Shown here piece after piece: positions 17,221-26,177 of a DNA stretch of 64,000 bases. Under the pieces are notes generated by a model. It was not told the origin of the DNA. It did no database searches and saw only the letters and a program-made list of their open reading frames with translations. The stretch lies in assembly GCA_021846275.1 (NCBI GenBank), contig JAJZBZ010000003.1, positions 124,001 through 188,000 on the forward strand, read 5' to 3'. A program made the translations under genes and the position numbers. Within the stretch, counting starts at the first letter, position 1. The number at the start of each line of letters is the position of its first letter. The stretch comes from Acidobacteriota bacterium. Its GTDB lineage: Bacteria; Acidobacteriota; Terriglobia; Terriglobales; Acidobacteriaceae.

Positions 17221-19038
17221 CTAGCTGCTGCCGATGAGGCGACTGAGCGCGGAGAGGTCAAAGCTGAGGCCGAACTGGCCGCGCACATCGCTGGAGTTGA
17301 GCAGTTCGGTGCGGTTGGACCACTTGATGGCGAGCGGCAGATCGAGTCCCTGGCGGAGGTGCAGCGTTAGCTTTCCCTGGGCCACGCCGAGCCATCCTGC
17401 GGCTCCGGCCAGCACCTGTCCGCTGACGGGAATCGCCGTGCCCGGCGCGACGTTGGACGCGCTGACGTTGAGCACCGACGGCGAGTACTGGTACTGGCCG
17501 TAACCGGCCAGGCTGACGGTTGCGCGGGGATTCGCCACTGTTCCAGCTCCCGTGGTTCCGGCTTTCGTGGTTCCGGCTTTCACGATTTCAGCTTCCACTG
17601 TTTCACCTTTCACGGTCCCGCCGAGGGGGTAATCCAGTTCGGCGGCCAGTTGCACGTCGCGCAGACGTCCGTAGCTGGCGGCGCGGGGAAGGCTTGCGTA
17701 CATCTCCGCAGTGAAGTTTCCGGTGATCTGCGCACCCTGCGGAAAGACCTCGGCCAGGCTGAGCGTGGCGCTGTGCGTGGCCGGCGCACTGGTCGGGGTG
17801 GTGTAAAGATAGCTCGCCGTGGCCAGCGGTTTGCCGCGCGCCTGGTTCAGCACGGTCCAGGTGGCCTCCTGCTCGACTTCGAGCGCCAGATTGAGCTGGT
17901 TGACGGCCTCAGCGCCGGATTCGGATTCGTTTTTGGCTCCGGTCGCGGCCTCTGGCGCATTGCTGGTCTTTGCTGCGGTCTTTCCGCCACTCTGCGAACT
18001 GGCCGCCGTTGCGGGTTTTGCATCGTCGCTGCTGAGCACCAAATCTTCCACTGCGTCGCGATATCGCTCGTAGGCGGCGGCGAATGCGACGAAGTCTCCG
18101 CTGCGCTCGGCCGCCGCGCCGTCGCTCGCCCACTGCTGCTGCGCGGCCTGGAGCGTCGCCAGTCCCTTGCCGCTGGTCACACGGCTGAGCATCGCGTTGA
18201 CGGCGCTCGCGATGGCGCTGCCGGCCTTTGCCAGCGTGGTCTGATTGGCCAGCAGAGCGGCCTTCCACGCGGCGGCAAACTTCTTGTCCTGCGGGCTGTA
18301 GCGCCGATAGAGCGCGTAGTTCGCGCCGACCGAGTTCAGCGTCGCATTCGTGGCCGGGAGCAGCACGGAGGCAATCGACGACCCTGGCGATACGCTGGAC
18401 GAGGCCGACGTTGCGCTGGTCGGCACGAAAGTCGCTGCGGCCTGAGCGAGATTGACCGTCACGGTGACGGTGAGTGGCTGGAGCCAGTCGGCGGCGCGCG
18501 AGTTGATGCGCGCGAAGACCGGCTCGTTGCGCAGATACTTGGTCATGCCGAGCGCGTTGGCCTGAAGGGTGACGGCGCTACCGTTCTGGGTCTGAGTGAA
18601 GCCGCCGGTGGCTTCGGCGATGGAGAGAAAGTCCGTTGTTGTGGGCTTGGCGGCGAGATCGGTGGACCCGCTGGTGGACGCGGTGCCGGTGGTCTGGTTC
18701 ACGGCGCCGGCTACGCTGATGGCTTGCAGGGCGCGCTGGCCTGCCTGCTCGGCCTGCGTCTTCAGAGCGGACTTCGCCGCAGACTCAAGCGTCATCCGCA
18801 GCGCGCGCGGGGCCATGTCCGCGCCCAGCGCGCGGGGGTCGCTCAGGGGCTGCACAATCAGGACGCGGCGGGAAAAATCCAAAGCCAGTGGCCCACACCA
18901 GCGCTGGACGTGGTGCGCGGCGCAGGCAGCCTGCTCGGTGCGAGTCACGGTCTGCGCCTTCGAGTAGAGAGGGATTGTGAGCAGTAGCCCGACGCTCAGG
19001 ATGGCTCGGCGGAAGGCTCGGTCTGCGACACCGCGCAC
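17221..19038 (-). CDS. large secreted hypothetical protein with pentapeptide repeat
   Basis: About 605 residues, exported (AILSVGLLLTIPLYSKAQ near the N-terminus). Rich in Ala, Thr and Ser with many amphipathic segments; the C-terminal part (LTLHLRQGLDLPLAIKWSNR, GQFGLSFDLSALSRLI) looks like barrel strands, so an outer-membrane location is likely. No family recognised. A five-residue repeat (VKGET-VEAEI-VKAGT-TKAGT-TGAGT) is encoded by five 15-base units at 17540-17614. The chosen GTG at 19038 follows the stop of the preceding gene by one base; a TTG at 19053 would overlap it. The two genes are therefore probably co-transcribed. Confidence 0.7.
   Translation of the reverse strand: MRGVADRAFRRAILSVGLLLTIPLYSKAQTVTRTEQAACAAHHVQRWCGPLALDFSRRVLIVQPLSDPRALGADMAPRALRMTLESAAKSALKTQAEQAGQRALQAISVAGAVNQTTGTASTSGSTDLAAKPTTTDFLSIAEATGGFTQTQNGSAVTLQANALGMTKYLRNEPVFARINSRAADWLQPLTVTVTVNLAQAAATFVPTSATSASSSVSPGSSIASVLLPATNATLNSVGANYALYRRYSPQDKKFAAAWKAALLANQTTLAKAGSAIASAVNAMLSRVTSGKGLATLQAAQQQWASDGAAAERSGDFVAFAAAYERYRDAVEDLVLSSDDAKPATAASSQSGGKTAAKTSNAPEAATGAKNESESGAEAVNQLNLALEVEQEATWTVLNQARGKPLATASYLYTTPTSAPATHSATLSLAEVFPQGAQITGNFTAEMYASLPRAASYGRLRDVQLAAELDYPLGGTVKGETVEAEIVKAGTTKAGTTGAGTVANPRATVSLAGYGQYQYSPSVLNVSASNVAPGTAIPVSGQVLAGAAGWLGVAQGKLTLHLRQGLDLPLAIKWSNRTELLNSSDVRGQFGLSFDLSALSRLIGSS
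17540..17614. repeat. Five tandem 15-bp units within a coding region
   Basis: Degenerate in-frame units (GTTCCGGCTTTCGTG-like) at 17540, 17555, 17570, 17585 and 17600 encode pentapeptides ending mostly in Gly/Glu-Thr. The length is a multiple of three, so expansion or contraction would keep the frame. Confidence 0.8.
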
Positions 19039-19039
19039 G

Positions 19040-19411
19040 CTAGACGCCCTCAATCAGCAGCGTGCCCGTGCCGTTGCGTTGGAGAACGGTCGTCTCCGCC
19101 AGTACGGTTCCGTCTTGCGTCAGTTGCACAGTGACCTCTTCGTCGCTGGGCGAGATAAGACTATAGGTCAGCGGATTCACGGCTTGCAGGGTCGTCAGTG
19201 TGATCGATTGGCCGCCTGGATTGACCGGGACTGGGAGCGGATTATGCTCCGAGTCCTCGCCATAGAAGGCGCTTTCAATCTGCACCGTCGGGGCCGCATT
19301 GCCGCTCGCGCTGCCATCTTCGTCAGCCACCGCCTGCACGACGCTCAGCGTCAGCGTCTCGCTTTCGCCCGTCGTATCGGTCGCCCACACGCCCTTTTTC
19401 ACCAGTGCCAT
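19040..19411 (-). CDS. small hypothetical protein upstream of secreted protein
   Basis: 123 residues from ATG 19411 (MALVKKGVWATDTTGES), with GGAGG only 4 bases upstream. A longer frame reaches 19588, but the added part is Arg/Ala-rich and looks non-coding. Contains beta-rich segments (ITLTTLQAVNPLTYSLISP, EVTVQLTQDGTVLAETTVL). No signal peptide and no family recognised. Its TAG stop lies one base before the GTG of the next gene, so the pair is likely an operon. Confidence 0.55.
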   Translation of the reverse strand: MALVKKGVWATDTTGESETLTLSVVQAVADEDGSASGNAAPTVQIESAFYGEDSEHNPLPVPVNPGGQSITLTTLQAVNPLTYSLISPSDEEVTVQLTQDGTVLAETTVLQRNGTGTLLIEGV

Positions 19412-19616
19412 CACGCCTCCCCGCGCGCCTGCCACTTTCGCGTTTTCACCGGACGCATCGCCCGCTGCTCGCCATTCCGCAGCTTGCTGCCGGGCCACTT
19501 TTCCGAGCTTGATTTTCCCTGGGTATCGATTGCCGCCATTCTCCCACGCGGCGCGCGCGGACGCAATGGATTTCTTCCGCCCGCGCAATCGGCGGAAGCA
19601 GCGAATCGCCGCAGTG

Positions 19617-19652
19617 TCGCGGCTGGAACGGACCTCGCGGCTGGAACGGACT
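19617..19652. repeat. 18-bp tandem duplication
   Basis: TCGCGGCTGGAACGGACC at 19617-19634 is repeated with one change at 19635-19652, in the gap between ribulokinase and the small hypothetical gene. No function is apparent. Confidence 0.75.
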
Positions 19653-19677
19653 TCCAGGCTTCGGCTTCGAAGCTGGC

Positions 19678-21270
19678 TCAGGCGCGGGCGCGGGCGGCGA
19701 TCTGGCGCAGTGCGGGCAGAATCGCGCCCAGCGAGCCGGACGCGTGTGATGCTGCTGCGCTCTGCGCGCTGCCGAGCGCGAAGTATGCGGCGCGGTAGTG
19801 CTGGAACAGTTCCCTGTAGACGGCGACTGCGGCGGGGTCGGGATGGACCTCGCGCAGGGGCAGGCAGACGGCGGCCTGCGCGGCCTCAATCGTGGGATAG
19901 ACCCCGGCGGCGAGCAGCGCGAAGATGCCCGAGCCAAGGCTTGTCGGCACGCCCGCAGGCACCAGCACCGGCTTGCCCAGAACATTCGCGTAGACCTGGT
20001 TGAGGACTTCGTTTTTCTGCGGAATGCCGCCGGCGTTGATGACGCGCGTGACCGGGACGCCGTGCTCGGCCATGCGGTCGAGAATGATGCGCGTGTGCAT
20101 GGCCGTGCCTTCGATGGCGGCGAAGAGTTCGTCCTGCGCGGTGTGCAGGAGATTCCAGCCCAGCGTGACGCCGCCCAGCTCCGGGTTAACGAGCACCGTC
20201 CGGTCGCCGTTGTCCCAGCTCAGGCGCAGCAACCCGGTCTGCCCGGCGCGATAGCCTTCCAGGCCAGCCGAGAGCGCGGCCACGGTCGAGCCGGCGCGGC
20301 GCGCGATGGCCTCAAAAATATCTCCCGTTGCCGAAAGACCGGCCTCGATGCCGGTGTAGTCGGGGTGAACGCTGCCGGGAACGACGCCGCAGACGCCGGG
20401 AACCAGACGCGGTTCGCGCGCCATGGCGATGATGCAGGTCGAGGTGCCGACGACGTTGACGACATCGCCCTCGCGGATGTGCGAGCCGACAGCGTCCCAG
20501 TGCGCGTCGAAGGCTCCGACAGGAATCGGGATCCCGGCGCGCAGGCCGAGTTCGGCGGCCCACTGCGGGCTGAGATGGCCGGCCAGATGGTTTGACGTGA
20601 GCACGGGGCTGGCGAGCTTGCTGCGGACGCCGGTGAGCAGCGGATCAACGGCGACGAGGAACTCCTCCGGCGGAAACCCTCCCCAGCGCGGATTCCAGAG
20701 CCATTTGTGGCCGATGGCGCAGACGCTGCGGCGGGCCTCATTCGGATTGCTGACGCCGCAGAGCGTGGCCGCAACCATGTCGCAGTGCTCGAAGGCGCTC
20801 GAGAAGCGGTCGCGCTTGTCCGGGTTGTGGCGCAGCCAGTGCAGGAGCTTGGCGAATCCCCACTCGTGCGAATAGACGCCGCCGCACCAGTCGATGGCTT
20901 CGAGGCCGGTTGCGTGCGCCTTCGCGGTGATCTCGGCAGCCTCGGCGTGGGCGCGATGGTCGCACCAGAGGTAGTAGTCGTCGAGCGGCTGCATCTGGCC
21001 GTCGACGACGACCACGCTTGACCCGGTTGTGTCCAGCGCGAGCGCGACAACGCCCTCGCCGGCGATGCCGGTCTGGTCGAGGACGGCGCGCATGGCGCGT
21101 GTGAGCGCGCGCATCTGGTCGTGGTGCGATTGCGTGGCGAAGTCGGGGTCTTCGCGGCGGCGGTGGAGCGGGTATTCGGCGGAGGCGGTGCCGATCGGTC
21201 CGCGCTCGCTGTGAACGAGGGTGACGCGGACGCTGAGGGTTCCGAAATCGACTCCGGCGACAATGGGCAT
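19678..21270 (-). CDS. araB: L-ribulokinase
   Basis: FGGY-family kinase, 530 residues, close to the usual size of AraB; phosphorylates L-ribulose (and often ribitol or D-ribulose) in L-arabinose breakdown. Motifs: VAGVDFGTLSVRVTL (phosphate 1), ALDTTGSSVVVVD, YYLWCDHRAHAEAAEI, IPVGAFDAHWDAVGSHI (catalytic aspartate region), VVGTSTCIIAM and VINAGGIPQKNEVLNQVYA (adenine-binding region). The ATG at 21270 has GAGG about 9 bases upstream; upstream frame sequence is not protein-like. No araA or araD nearby. It is divergent from rlmH. Confidence 0.9.
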   Translation of the reverse strand: MPIVAGVDFGTLSVRVTLVHSERGPIGTASAEYPLHRRREDPDFATQSHHDQMRALTRAMRAVLDQTGIAGEGVVALALDTTGSSVVVVDGQMQPLDDYYLWCDHRAHAEAAEITAKAHATGLEAIDWCGGVYSHEWGFAKLLHWLRHNPDKRDRFSSAFEHCDMVAATLCGVSNPNEARRSVCAIGHKWLWNPRWGGFPPEEFLVAVDPLLTGVRSKLASPVLTSNHLAGHLSPQWAAELGLRAGIPIPVGAFDAHWDAVGSHIREGDVVNVVGTSTCIIAMAREPRLVPGVCGVVPGSVHPDYTGIEAGLSATGDIFEAIARRAGSTVAALSAGLEGYRAGQTGLLRLSWDNGDRTVLVNPELGGVTLGWNLLHTAQDELFAAIEGTAMHTRIILDRMAEHGVPVTRVINAGGIPQKNEVLNQVYANVLGKPVLVPAGVPTSLGSGIFALLAAGVYPTIEAAQAAVCLPLREVHPDPAAVAVYRELFQHYRAAYFALGSAQSAAASHASGSLGAILPALRQIAARARA

Positions 21271-21451
21271 GGCGGAAGACCTCGCGGCGCGGCGTGAGCC
21301 TGAAAACGCTTCTGCGCCGACGCCGTGCATGGAATTGACCGCAGTGTATCGAATCGCCGCGGCTTCTGTCCTCGACGGCATGGTCGGGCTGACTTCGGCA
21401 ACCTCCGGATTCCACGCGACGGCTTACACTCGGCAGCTTACACTGAATGCG

Positions 21452-21925
21452 ATGCGGATGACGCTGGCACAGATCGGCACGCGCGGGCAGCGCACCGGCG
21501 CGAAAAGCGGCAACGCTAAGGCCGGATACGAGGCGCTGACGGCCATGTATGTCGAGCGCGTGCAGCCGTATCAGGCGATGCGCTGCGAGCCGTTCGCCAG
21601 CGAAGCCGAGATGCTCGCCTGGCTCGCGCGACAGAGCGGACGCACGCGGGCAACGCTGGTGCTGGCCGATGCGCGCGGGCGGCAGATGACCTCCGAAGAG
21701 TTTGCCGCGTGGCTCGGTGCGCGGCGCGACTCCGGCGCGCAACAGGTGGTCATCGCCATCGGCCCGGCAGACGGCTGGACCGACGCAGCACGCAGCGAGG
21801 CCGAGCTGCTGCTTTCCTTCGGAAAGATGACGCTGGCGCACGAGCTGGCGCGGCTCGTGGCCGCCGAGCAGATCTATCGCGCATGCACGATTCTGGCGGG
21901 ACACCCGTACCATGCCGGCCACTAG
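21452..21925 (+). CDS. rlmH: 23S rRNA pseudouridine-1915 N3-methyltransferase RlmH
   Basis: SPOUT-class methyltransferase that modifies helix 69 of 23S rRNA using SAM. The C-terminal signature ELLLSFGKMTLAHELARLVAAEQIYRACTIL with GHPYH is diagnostic; VIAIGPADGW forms the SAM knot. The open frame starts far upstream at 21221, but the ATG at 21452 (MRMTLAQIG) gives 157 residues, the size of the family, and aligns with the usual N-terminus. Its TAG is followed after three bases by the dispersed repeat. Confidence 0.9.
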   Translation: MRMTLAQIGTRGQRTGAKSGNAKAGYEALTAMYVERVQPYQAMRCEPFASEAEMLAWLARQSGRTRATLVLADARGRQMTSEEFAAWLGARRDSGAQQVVIAIGPADGWTDAARSEAELLLSFGKMTLAHELARLVAAEQIYRACTILAGHPYHAGH

Positions 21926-21928
21926 GCA

Positions 21929-22056
21929 GCATTGCATGCAGCGGACGCGCGCTTCGCACGCCACGCACAATAGTGGCGCTCCCGCTGGTCGGCATTGCAT
22001 GCAGCAGTCGCGCGTTCGCGCAGTTGCGCACAATGGTGGCGCTCCCGCTGGTCGCG
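21929..22056 (-). repeat. Dispersed intergenic repeat, two tandem copies
   Basis: Copies at 21929-21991 and 21992-22056. On the minus strand each reads GACCAGCGGGAGCGCCAC, then a GC palindrome-like core, and ends in TGCATGCAATGC. The same element occurs near 25615, 41616 and 54561. Here it starts three bases after the rlmH stop codon. Confidence 0.85.
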
Positions 22057-22107
22057 AGTGAGAATAGCTGAGGGTGGCGGAATAGGCTGGAATGAGGAGA
22101 TGGACGA

Positions 22108-22644
22108 ATGAGTGAGTCGCGACAGGGATTGGTGCTCATCCATACCGGGCCGGGCAAGGGCAAGACGACGGCGGCGCTCGGCGTGGGGCTGCGCGCGGTG
22201 GGCGCGGGGATGCGCGTGCTGATGTTGCAGTTTCTGAAAGGCTCGTGGCACTACGGCGAGCTGGACGCGGTGAAGGCTTTTGGCGAGGATTTTGTCCTGC
22301 GGCAGATGGGGCGCGGGTTCGTAAAGATTGGCGGCGCGGAGACCGATCCGGAGGATGTGAGGATGGTGGAAGAAGCGTGGGCCGAGGCGCGCGCCGCGAT
22401 TCTGTCGGGCGAGTGGGACGTGGTGATTCTGGACGAGATCAACTACGCGATCAGCTACGGAATGCTGGACCCGGCTCCGGTGGCCGACACGCTGCGGCAG
22501 CGCCCCGAGATGGTGCATGTGATCCTGACGGGGCGGAATGCGCATCCGTCGCTGGTCGAAATTGCCGACACGGTGACCGAGATGCGCGAGGTGAAGCATG
22601 CGTATCAGAAGGGCATTCTGGCGCAGCGCGGGATCGAGTACTGA
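22108..22644 (+). CDS. cobO: cob(I)yrinic acid a,c-diamide adenosyltransferase
   Basis: Transfers the adenosyl group from ATP to the cobalt of corrinoids, giving adenosylcobalamin. 178 residues, typical for CobO/CobA/BtuR. Walker A is HTGPGKGKTTAALG (about 12-25), with LMLQFLKGSWHYGEL and VVILDEINYAISYG (Walker B-like) in family order. AGGAG lies about 9 bases before the ATG. No other cobalamin biosynthesis gene adjoins it, so it may serve salvage; the cobalamin-dependent ribonucleotide reductase in this window is a likely customer. The cupin gene 28 bases downstream is probably co-transcribed. Confidence 0.93.
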   Translation: MSESRQGLVLIHTGPGKGKTTAALGVGLRAVGAGMRVLMLQFLKGSWHYGELDAVKAFGEDFVLRQMGRGFVKIGGAETDPEDVRMVEEAWAEARAAILSGEWDVVILDEINYAISYGMLDPAPVADTLRQRPEMVHVILTGRNAHPSLVEIADTVTEMREVKHAYQKGILAQRGIEY

Positions 22645-22672
22645 AGCTGGTTACGAAAGCAGGAGGAACATG

Positions 22673-23029
22673 ATGGACGAGGCAAAACACTACCGATGGA
22701 GTGAGATGCCGCTGGAGCCGATGAAGGCGGGAATCGAGCGGCAGTTTGTGGTGGGAACGGCGACGATGGTGGCGCGGATTCTGCTGAAAAAGGGCGCGCA
22801 CGTTCCGCTGCACAGCCACGCCAACGAGCAACTGAGCTGCATCCTGACCGGCGCGCTGCGGTTTGTCTTCGGCGACCGCGAGGTAGTGGTGCGTCCGGGC
22901 GAGGTGCTGTGCATTCCGCCGCATCTGCCACACGAAGCCTTTGCGCTGGAGGATACGGAGAATCTCGACATCTTTCAGCCGCCGCGCGAGGACTGGATCA
23001 ACGGGACGGATGCGTATCTGCGCGGATGA
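22673..23029 (+). CDS. small cupin-domain protein
   Basis: 118-residue single-domain cupin. Motif 1 is HVPLHSHANEQLSCILTG (two His and Glu as metal ligands) and motif 2 is PGEVLCIPPHLPHEAFAL (third His). Function unknown; such proteins bind metal or small ligands. Two ATGs adjoin (22670 and 22673); AGGAGGA at 22661-22667 gives a better spacing for the second. Confidence 0.8.
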   Translation: MDEAKHYRWSEMPLEPMKAGIERQFVVGTATMVARILLKKGAHVPLHSHANEQLSCILTGALRFVFGDREVVVRPGEVLCIPPHLPHEAFALEDTENLDIFQPPREDWINGTDAYLRG

Positions 23030-23199
23030 ACCGGGACGATGCGAAAAACATTCACGCGGAGGATGGTCCGTCGGCACACGCTGCTCCAACGAAATCATGA
23101 CCGAGCATCCCGTCCTGAACACGCTCATCTCCCGCGTACAGGTGAGACGCATGTTGAACTGCATTTTGCGGGATGCGGATTGGCCGCAAGCCTGCCAGA

Positions 23200-24279
23200 T
23201 TATCGCCCGGCGTAGTTCGTTTCCATCCACTGGCGATATGCGCCGCTGGTCACTTCCTCGACCCAGTCCTGGTTGTCCAGATACCAGCGCACCGTTTTGC
23301 GCAGGCCGGTCTCGAAGGTTTCCCTGGGTCGCCAGCCCAGTTCGCGCTCGGCTTTTGTTGCGTTGATGGCGTAGCGGCGGTCGTGGCCTGGTCGGTCGGC
23401 GACTGAGGTCATCAGCCGCGCGTGTGGCCGGTGCGGCGAGTCGGGCAGCATCTCGTCCAGCAGCGCGCAGAGCATCGTGACCGTGTGCAGATTCGCCTGC
23501 TCGTTCCATCCGCCGATGTTGTAGGTCTCGCCCGGCTTGCCGCGTTCGAGCGCGACGCGCAGCGCCGCCGCATGGTCGCCGACGTAAAGCCAGTCGCGCA
23601 CCTGCATCCCGTCGCCATAAATCGGCAGCGGCTGACCGTGGATGGCGCGGTCGAGCACCAGCGGCAGGAGCTTTTCCGGAAACTGCATCGGCCCGTAGTT
23701 GTTCGAGCAGTTCGTCACCACCGTTGGCAGGCCGTAGCTCTTGTGCCAGGCGCGCACCAGCATGTCGCTGGCCGCCTTGGACGCGGCATACGGACTGTTC
23801 GGTCGAAACGCAAACGTCTCCTCAAACGGCGCATCGCCCGGCTTCAGCGAGCCGTAGACCTCATCGGTCGAAACATGGAGAAAGCGAAATTGCTCGCGAT
23901 CCTCGGCAGGCATCTCCTGCCAGTAGCCGCGCGCCGCCTCCAGCAGCACGAACGTCCCATGCACGTTCGTATCCAGAAACTCACCCGGCCCGACCAGCGA
24001 GCGATCGACGTGGCTCTCCGCCGCCAGATGCACAATCGCGCGCGGACGGTGCTGGCGCAGCAGGCTGTCGACGAGAGCGCGGTCGCGAATGTCGCCGCGC
24101 ACAAATGTATAGCCCGCGCGCCCGGCCAGCGGCTCCAGATTGCGCAGGTTGCCGGCATAGGTCAGCTTGTCCAGATTCACCAGCGGCGTATCCACGGCGG
24201 CAAACCAGTCGAGCACAAAATGCGAGCCGATGAATCCGGCGCCGCCCGTCACAAGCAGGGGACTTTGTTGGTTAAGCAT
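23200..24279 (-). CDS. rfbB: dTDP-glucose 4,6-dehydratase
   Basis: Converts dTDP-glucose to dTDP-4-keto-6-deoxyglucose, second step of dTDP-L-rhamnose synthesis for surface polysaccharide. 359 residues. NAD-binding [15 protein letters not shown], substrate loop [12 protein letters not shown], catalytic STDEVYGSL and [11 protein letters not shown], and [12 protein letters not shown] are the standard blocks; the C-terminus has [17 protein letters not shown]. The ATG at 24279 fits the expected N-terminus. It stands alone here, without rfbACD. Confidence 0.93.
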   Translation of the reverse strand: MLNQQSPLLVTGGAGFIGSHFVLDWFAAVDTPLVNLDKLTYAGNLRNLEPLAGRAGYTFVRGDIRDRALVDSLLRQHRPRAIVHLAAESHVDRSLVGPGEFLDTNVHGTFVLLEAARGYWQEMPAEDREQFRFLHVSTDEVYGSLKPGDAPFEETFAFRPNSPYAASKAASDMLVRAWHKSYGLPTVVTNCSNNYGPMQFPEKLLPLVLDRAIHGQPLPIYGDGMQVRDWLYVGDHAAALRVALERGKPGETYNIGGWNEQANLHTVTMLCALLDEMLPDSPHRPHARLMTSVADRPGHDRRYAINATKAERELGWRPRETFETGLRKTVRWYLDNQDWVEEVTSGAYRQWMETNYAGR

Positions 24280-24324
24280 CGTTTCCAGTCTACCGATTTT
24301 CCGTCGACCACAAAATGCCGCAGA

Positions 24325-24355
24325 CAAAAATCGGCCCCTGGAGCGTCCAGGGGCC
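24325..24355 (-). terminator. Rho-independent terminator, leftward
   Basis: Perfect 10-bp stem (GGCCCCTGGA at 24333-24342 paired with 24346-24355 on the same strand), 3-base loop, and a U-rich tail on the minus strand from the A run at 24326-24330. It ends the leftward OmpA-like transcript before rfbB. Confidence 0.85.
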
Positions 24356-24483
24356 AGGTTGCCTTGGTTCTCTCGTCGTGCGAGAGCTTGTTTGGCGGCC
24401 TACGGCCATTGCCGGAGTTGCGCGAGTTCACAGCCTCGGGGGGAGCTGTCTTGCTTGATCTCAACGCAGCTCACTGAGCAGGG

Positions 24484-25311
24484 TTACCGGGGAGTTGCCC
24501 CACCCATGGCCGCCAAAGTGTTTTCCATCAGCCGCACTTTCACCGTGCGTGTCACCGGCCCTGCATCGGAACCCTCCGTTGCATTGCCCAGCGCCACCGC
24601 GTGCATGCGATAGATGGGAAGATTGTGCGCCGTGACGAGATACCGTTCGACCATCTCGTTCAACTGCTGCGAATTGCGAATTCCGTAGCTGCCCTTGCCC
24701 GGAGCCTCGGCCGACATCTCGACCAGATAACCCTCCTGGCCCTGGATCGCCTGCGCAATCTGGTCCAGTTGCTGCTTCTGCGCCGAGGTCAGCGTCTGCT
24801 GCCCGGGCCGGAAGTCCAGCGTCACCGACTGCTTCGCCGCGTACTGGTCGAGGCCGTTCACAGTCGTCTGCAACTGGCCCACCTGGCTCGTCGCCTGCCC
24901 GGCCAGCGTATTCGCCTGCTGCGCCTGCTGTCCGGCGGCATTGGCCGTCTGCGCTGCCGCGTCCGCCGCGCCCTGAGCCTTACTGATCCCGGCCTGCGCG
25001 CGCTGGTCCACGTCCTTGATGTCGCCCGCGTTCTTCGCAGTTGCCTCGTTCAGCTCATCCACCTGACCCTGAATCGGCTGCAACTGATGCCGCACCCACT
25101 TCTTGCGCGCAAAAGGATTGATCCGTCCCCAGAAACCCTCTTTCGGCGTCTGCACGGCCTGCACATTGCTCGCTGCCTGCGTTCCGTTATCCATCGATGT
25201 GGCGCTTGAAGTGTTCTGCGCCTGCGCCGCCGCCATGCTCAGGCCAGCCGCCAGCGCGACCAGCGCCGTCTTCTTCGCGAGATTTCCGAATCCGTTCCCC
25301 GTGGTTTTCAT
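24484..25311 (-). CDS. OmpA-like envelope protein with helical linker
   Basis: 275 residues: signal peptide (ALVALAAGLSMAAAQA), a Lys/Arg patch (RINPFARKKW), a long Ala/Gln-rich coiled-coil-like region (about 75-155, like an outer-membrane stalk), and a C-terminal OmpA/MotB-like domain (about 160-275: VTLDFRPGQQTLTSAQKQQL, NSQQLNEMVERYLV). The NxxL...LxxA peptidoglycan-binding pattern is only partly kept, so peptidoglycan binding is likely but uncertain. AGGAG lies 7 bases before the ATG at 25311. A terminator follows. Confidence 0.75.
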   Translation of the reverse strand: MKTTGNGFGNLAKKTALVALAAGLSMAAAQAQNTSSATSMDNGTQAASNVQAVQTPKEGFWGRINPFARKKWVRHQLQPIQGQVDELNEATAKNAGDIKDVDQRAQAGISKAQGAADAAAQTANAAGQQAQQANTLAGQATSQVGQLQTTVNGLDQYAAKQSVTLDFRPGQQTLTSAQKQQLDQIAQAIQGQEGYLVEMSAEAPGKGSYGIRNSQQLNEMVERYLVTAHNLPIYRMHAVALGNATEGSDAGPVTRTVKVRLMENTLAAMGGATPR

Positions 25312-25718
25312 AATCATCTCCTTGTATGTCAGTCGCCGTCGGTGGCGACACCCGGTAACTACGCTTCTGCCCAATACAGAGCAAGCCCCGTGCCAAACCG
25401 CGCAAGCCCGGCGGCCAAAACGGATTGGATTGATTCGCATGGAGTTAGCTGAAGATTCGCGCAGCGGGTTGATGCCAGCCCCTGCTTGCGCGAGGCTCGG
25501 AAGATGTAATTTTTACGCTGTCCGGTATTTCTTACGTGTGTAACTTTGCTCCAACCACAGCCTTGCGCGAAGGATACCGGCGGTTCCCGTCGGAGAGAGC
25601 CGTCCCGCGTCCAAACGCGAGCGCGACAACAACCCAGCCGTCGCGAACCGGCGCGCAAAGCGCGCGGCTGCCGCATGCGCGCGGCTGCTCCATGCCATGG
25701 TTGGATAGAATGGAGCCT
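25312..25718. other. 407-base intergenic region upstream of dUTPase
   Basis: Lies between the leftward OmpA-like gene and rightward dut, so both promoters are here. It includes a degenerate copy of the dispersed repeat (25615-25700). No protein or RNA gene can be supported. Confidence 0.4.
25615..25700 (+). repeat. Degenerate copy of the dispersed repeat
   Basis: Contains GCGCGCAAAGCGCGCGGCTG and ends GGCTGCTCCATGCCATGG, matching the core and end of the copies near 41.6 and 54.6 kb; the GCGCGCGGCTG part is partly duplicated. It lies 10-20 bases before the dut start, unlike the other copies, which adjoin gene ends. Confidence 0.65.
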
Positions 25719-26153
25719 ATGCTGAAAGTGGTTTTGCTGGATGCGGCGGCGCGGCTGCCGGTGGTTGCTCACGCGGGCGAGGATCTGGGCTATGACGTTT
25801 TCGCGCTCGAGGCGGCGACGCTCCCGGCGCGTGGCTGGGCGCGTGTGCGAACCGGCATTTCCGTGGAAGCGCGGCATCCGCGCACCGGCGAGCCGCTCGG
25901 CCTGCTCGTGCGCGACCGCTCGTCGATGGCCGCGCGTGGCATTACGACAACGGGCGGAGTGATCGACGCCGGCTATCGCGGCGAGATCCAGATTCTGCTG
26001 GCCAATCTCTCTGCCGATCCGGTCCCGATCGCGGCAGGCGACAAGATCGCGCAGATGATTCCCGTCCCCGTCCTCACGGGCGAAGTGGTTTGCGCCGAAT
26101 CTCTGGGCGAGTCCACGCGCGCGGAAAAAGGCTTCGGCAGCTCCGGCCGCTAG
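25719..26153 (+). CDS. dut: dUTP diphosphatase
   Basis: Hydrolyses dUTP to dUMP, keeping uracil out of DNA and supplying dTMP synthesis. 144 residues, trimeric-type size. All five motifs are present: DLGYDVFAL, RDRSSMAARG, GGVIDAGYRGEIQI, GDKIAQMIPVPV and STRAEKGFGSSG. An ATG at 25710 is an alternative start; sequence further upstream is repeat DNA. The rnpB gene runs toward it from the right. Confidence 0.92.
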   Translation: MLKVVLLDAAARLPVVAHAGEDLGYDVFALEAATLPARGWARVRTGISVEARHPRTGEPLGLLVRDRSSMAARGITTTGGVIDAGYRGEIQILLANLSADPVPIAAGDKIAQMIPVPVLTGEVVCAESLGESTRAEKGFGSSGR

Positions 26154-26177
26154 AGCATTGCGGGCTGAGTTTTTCCT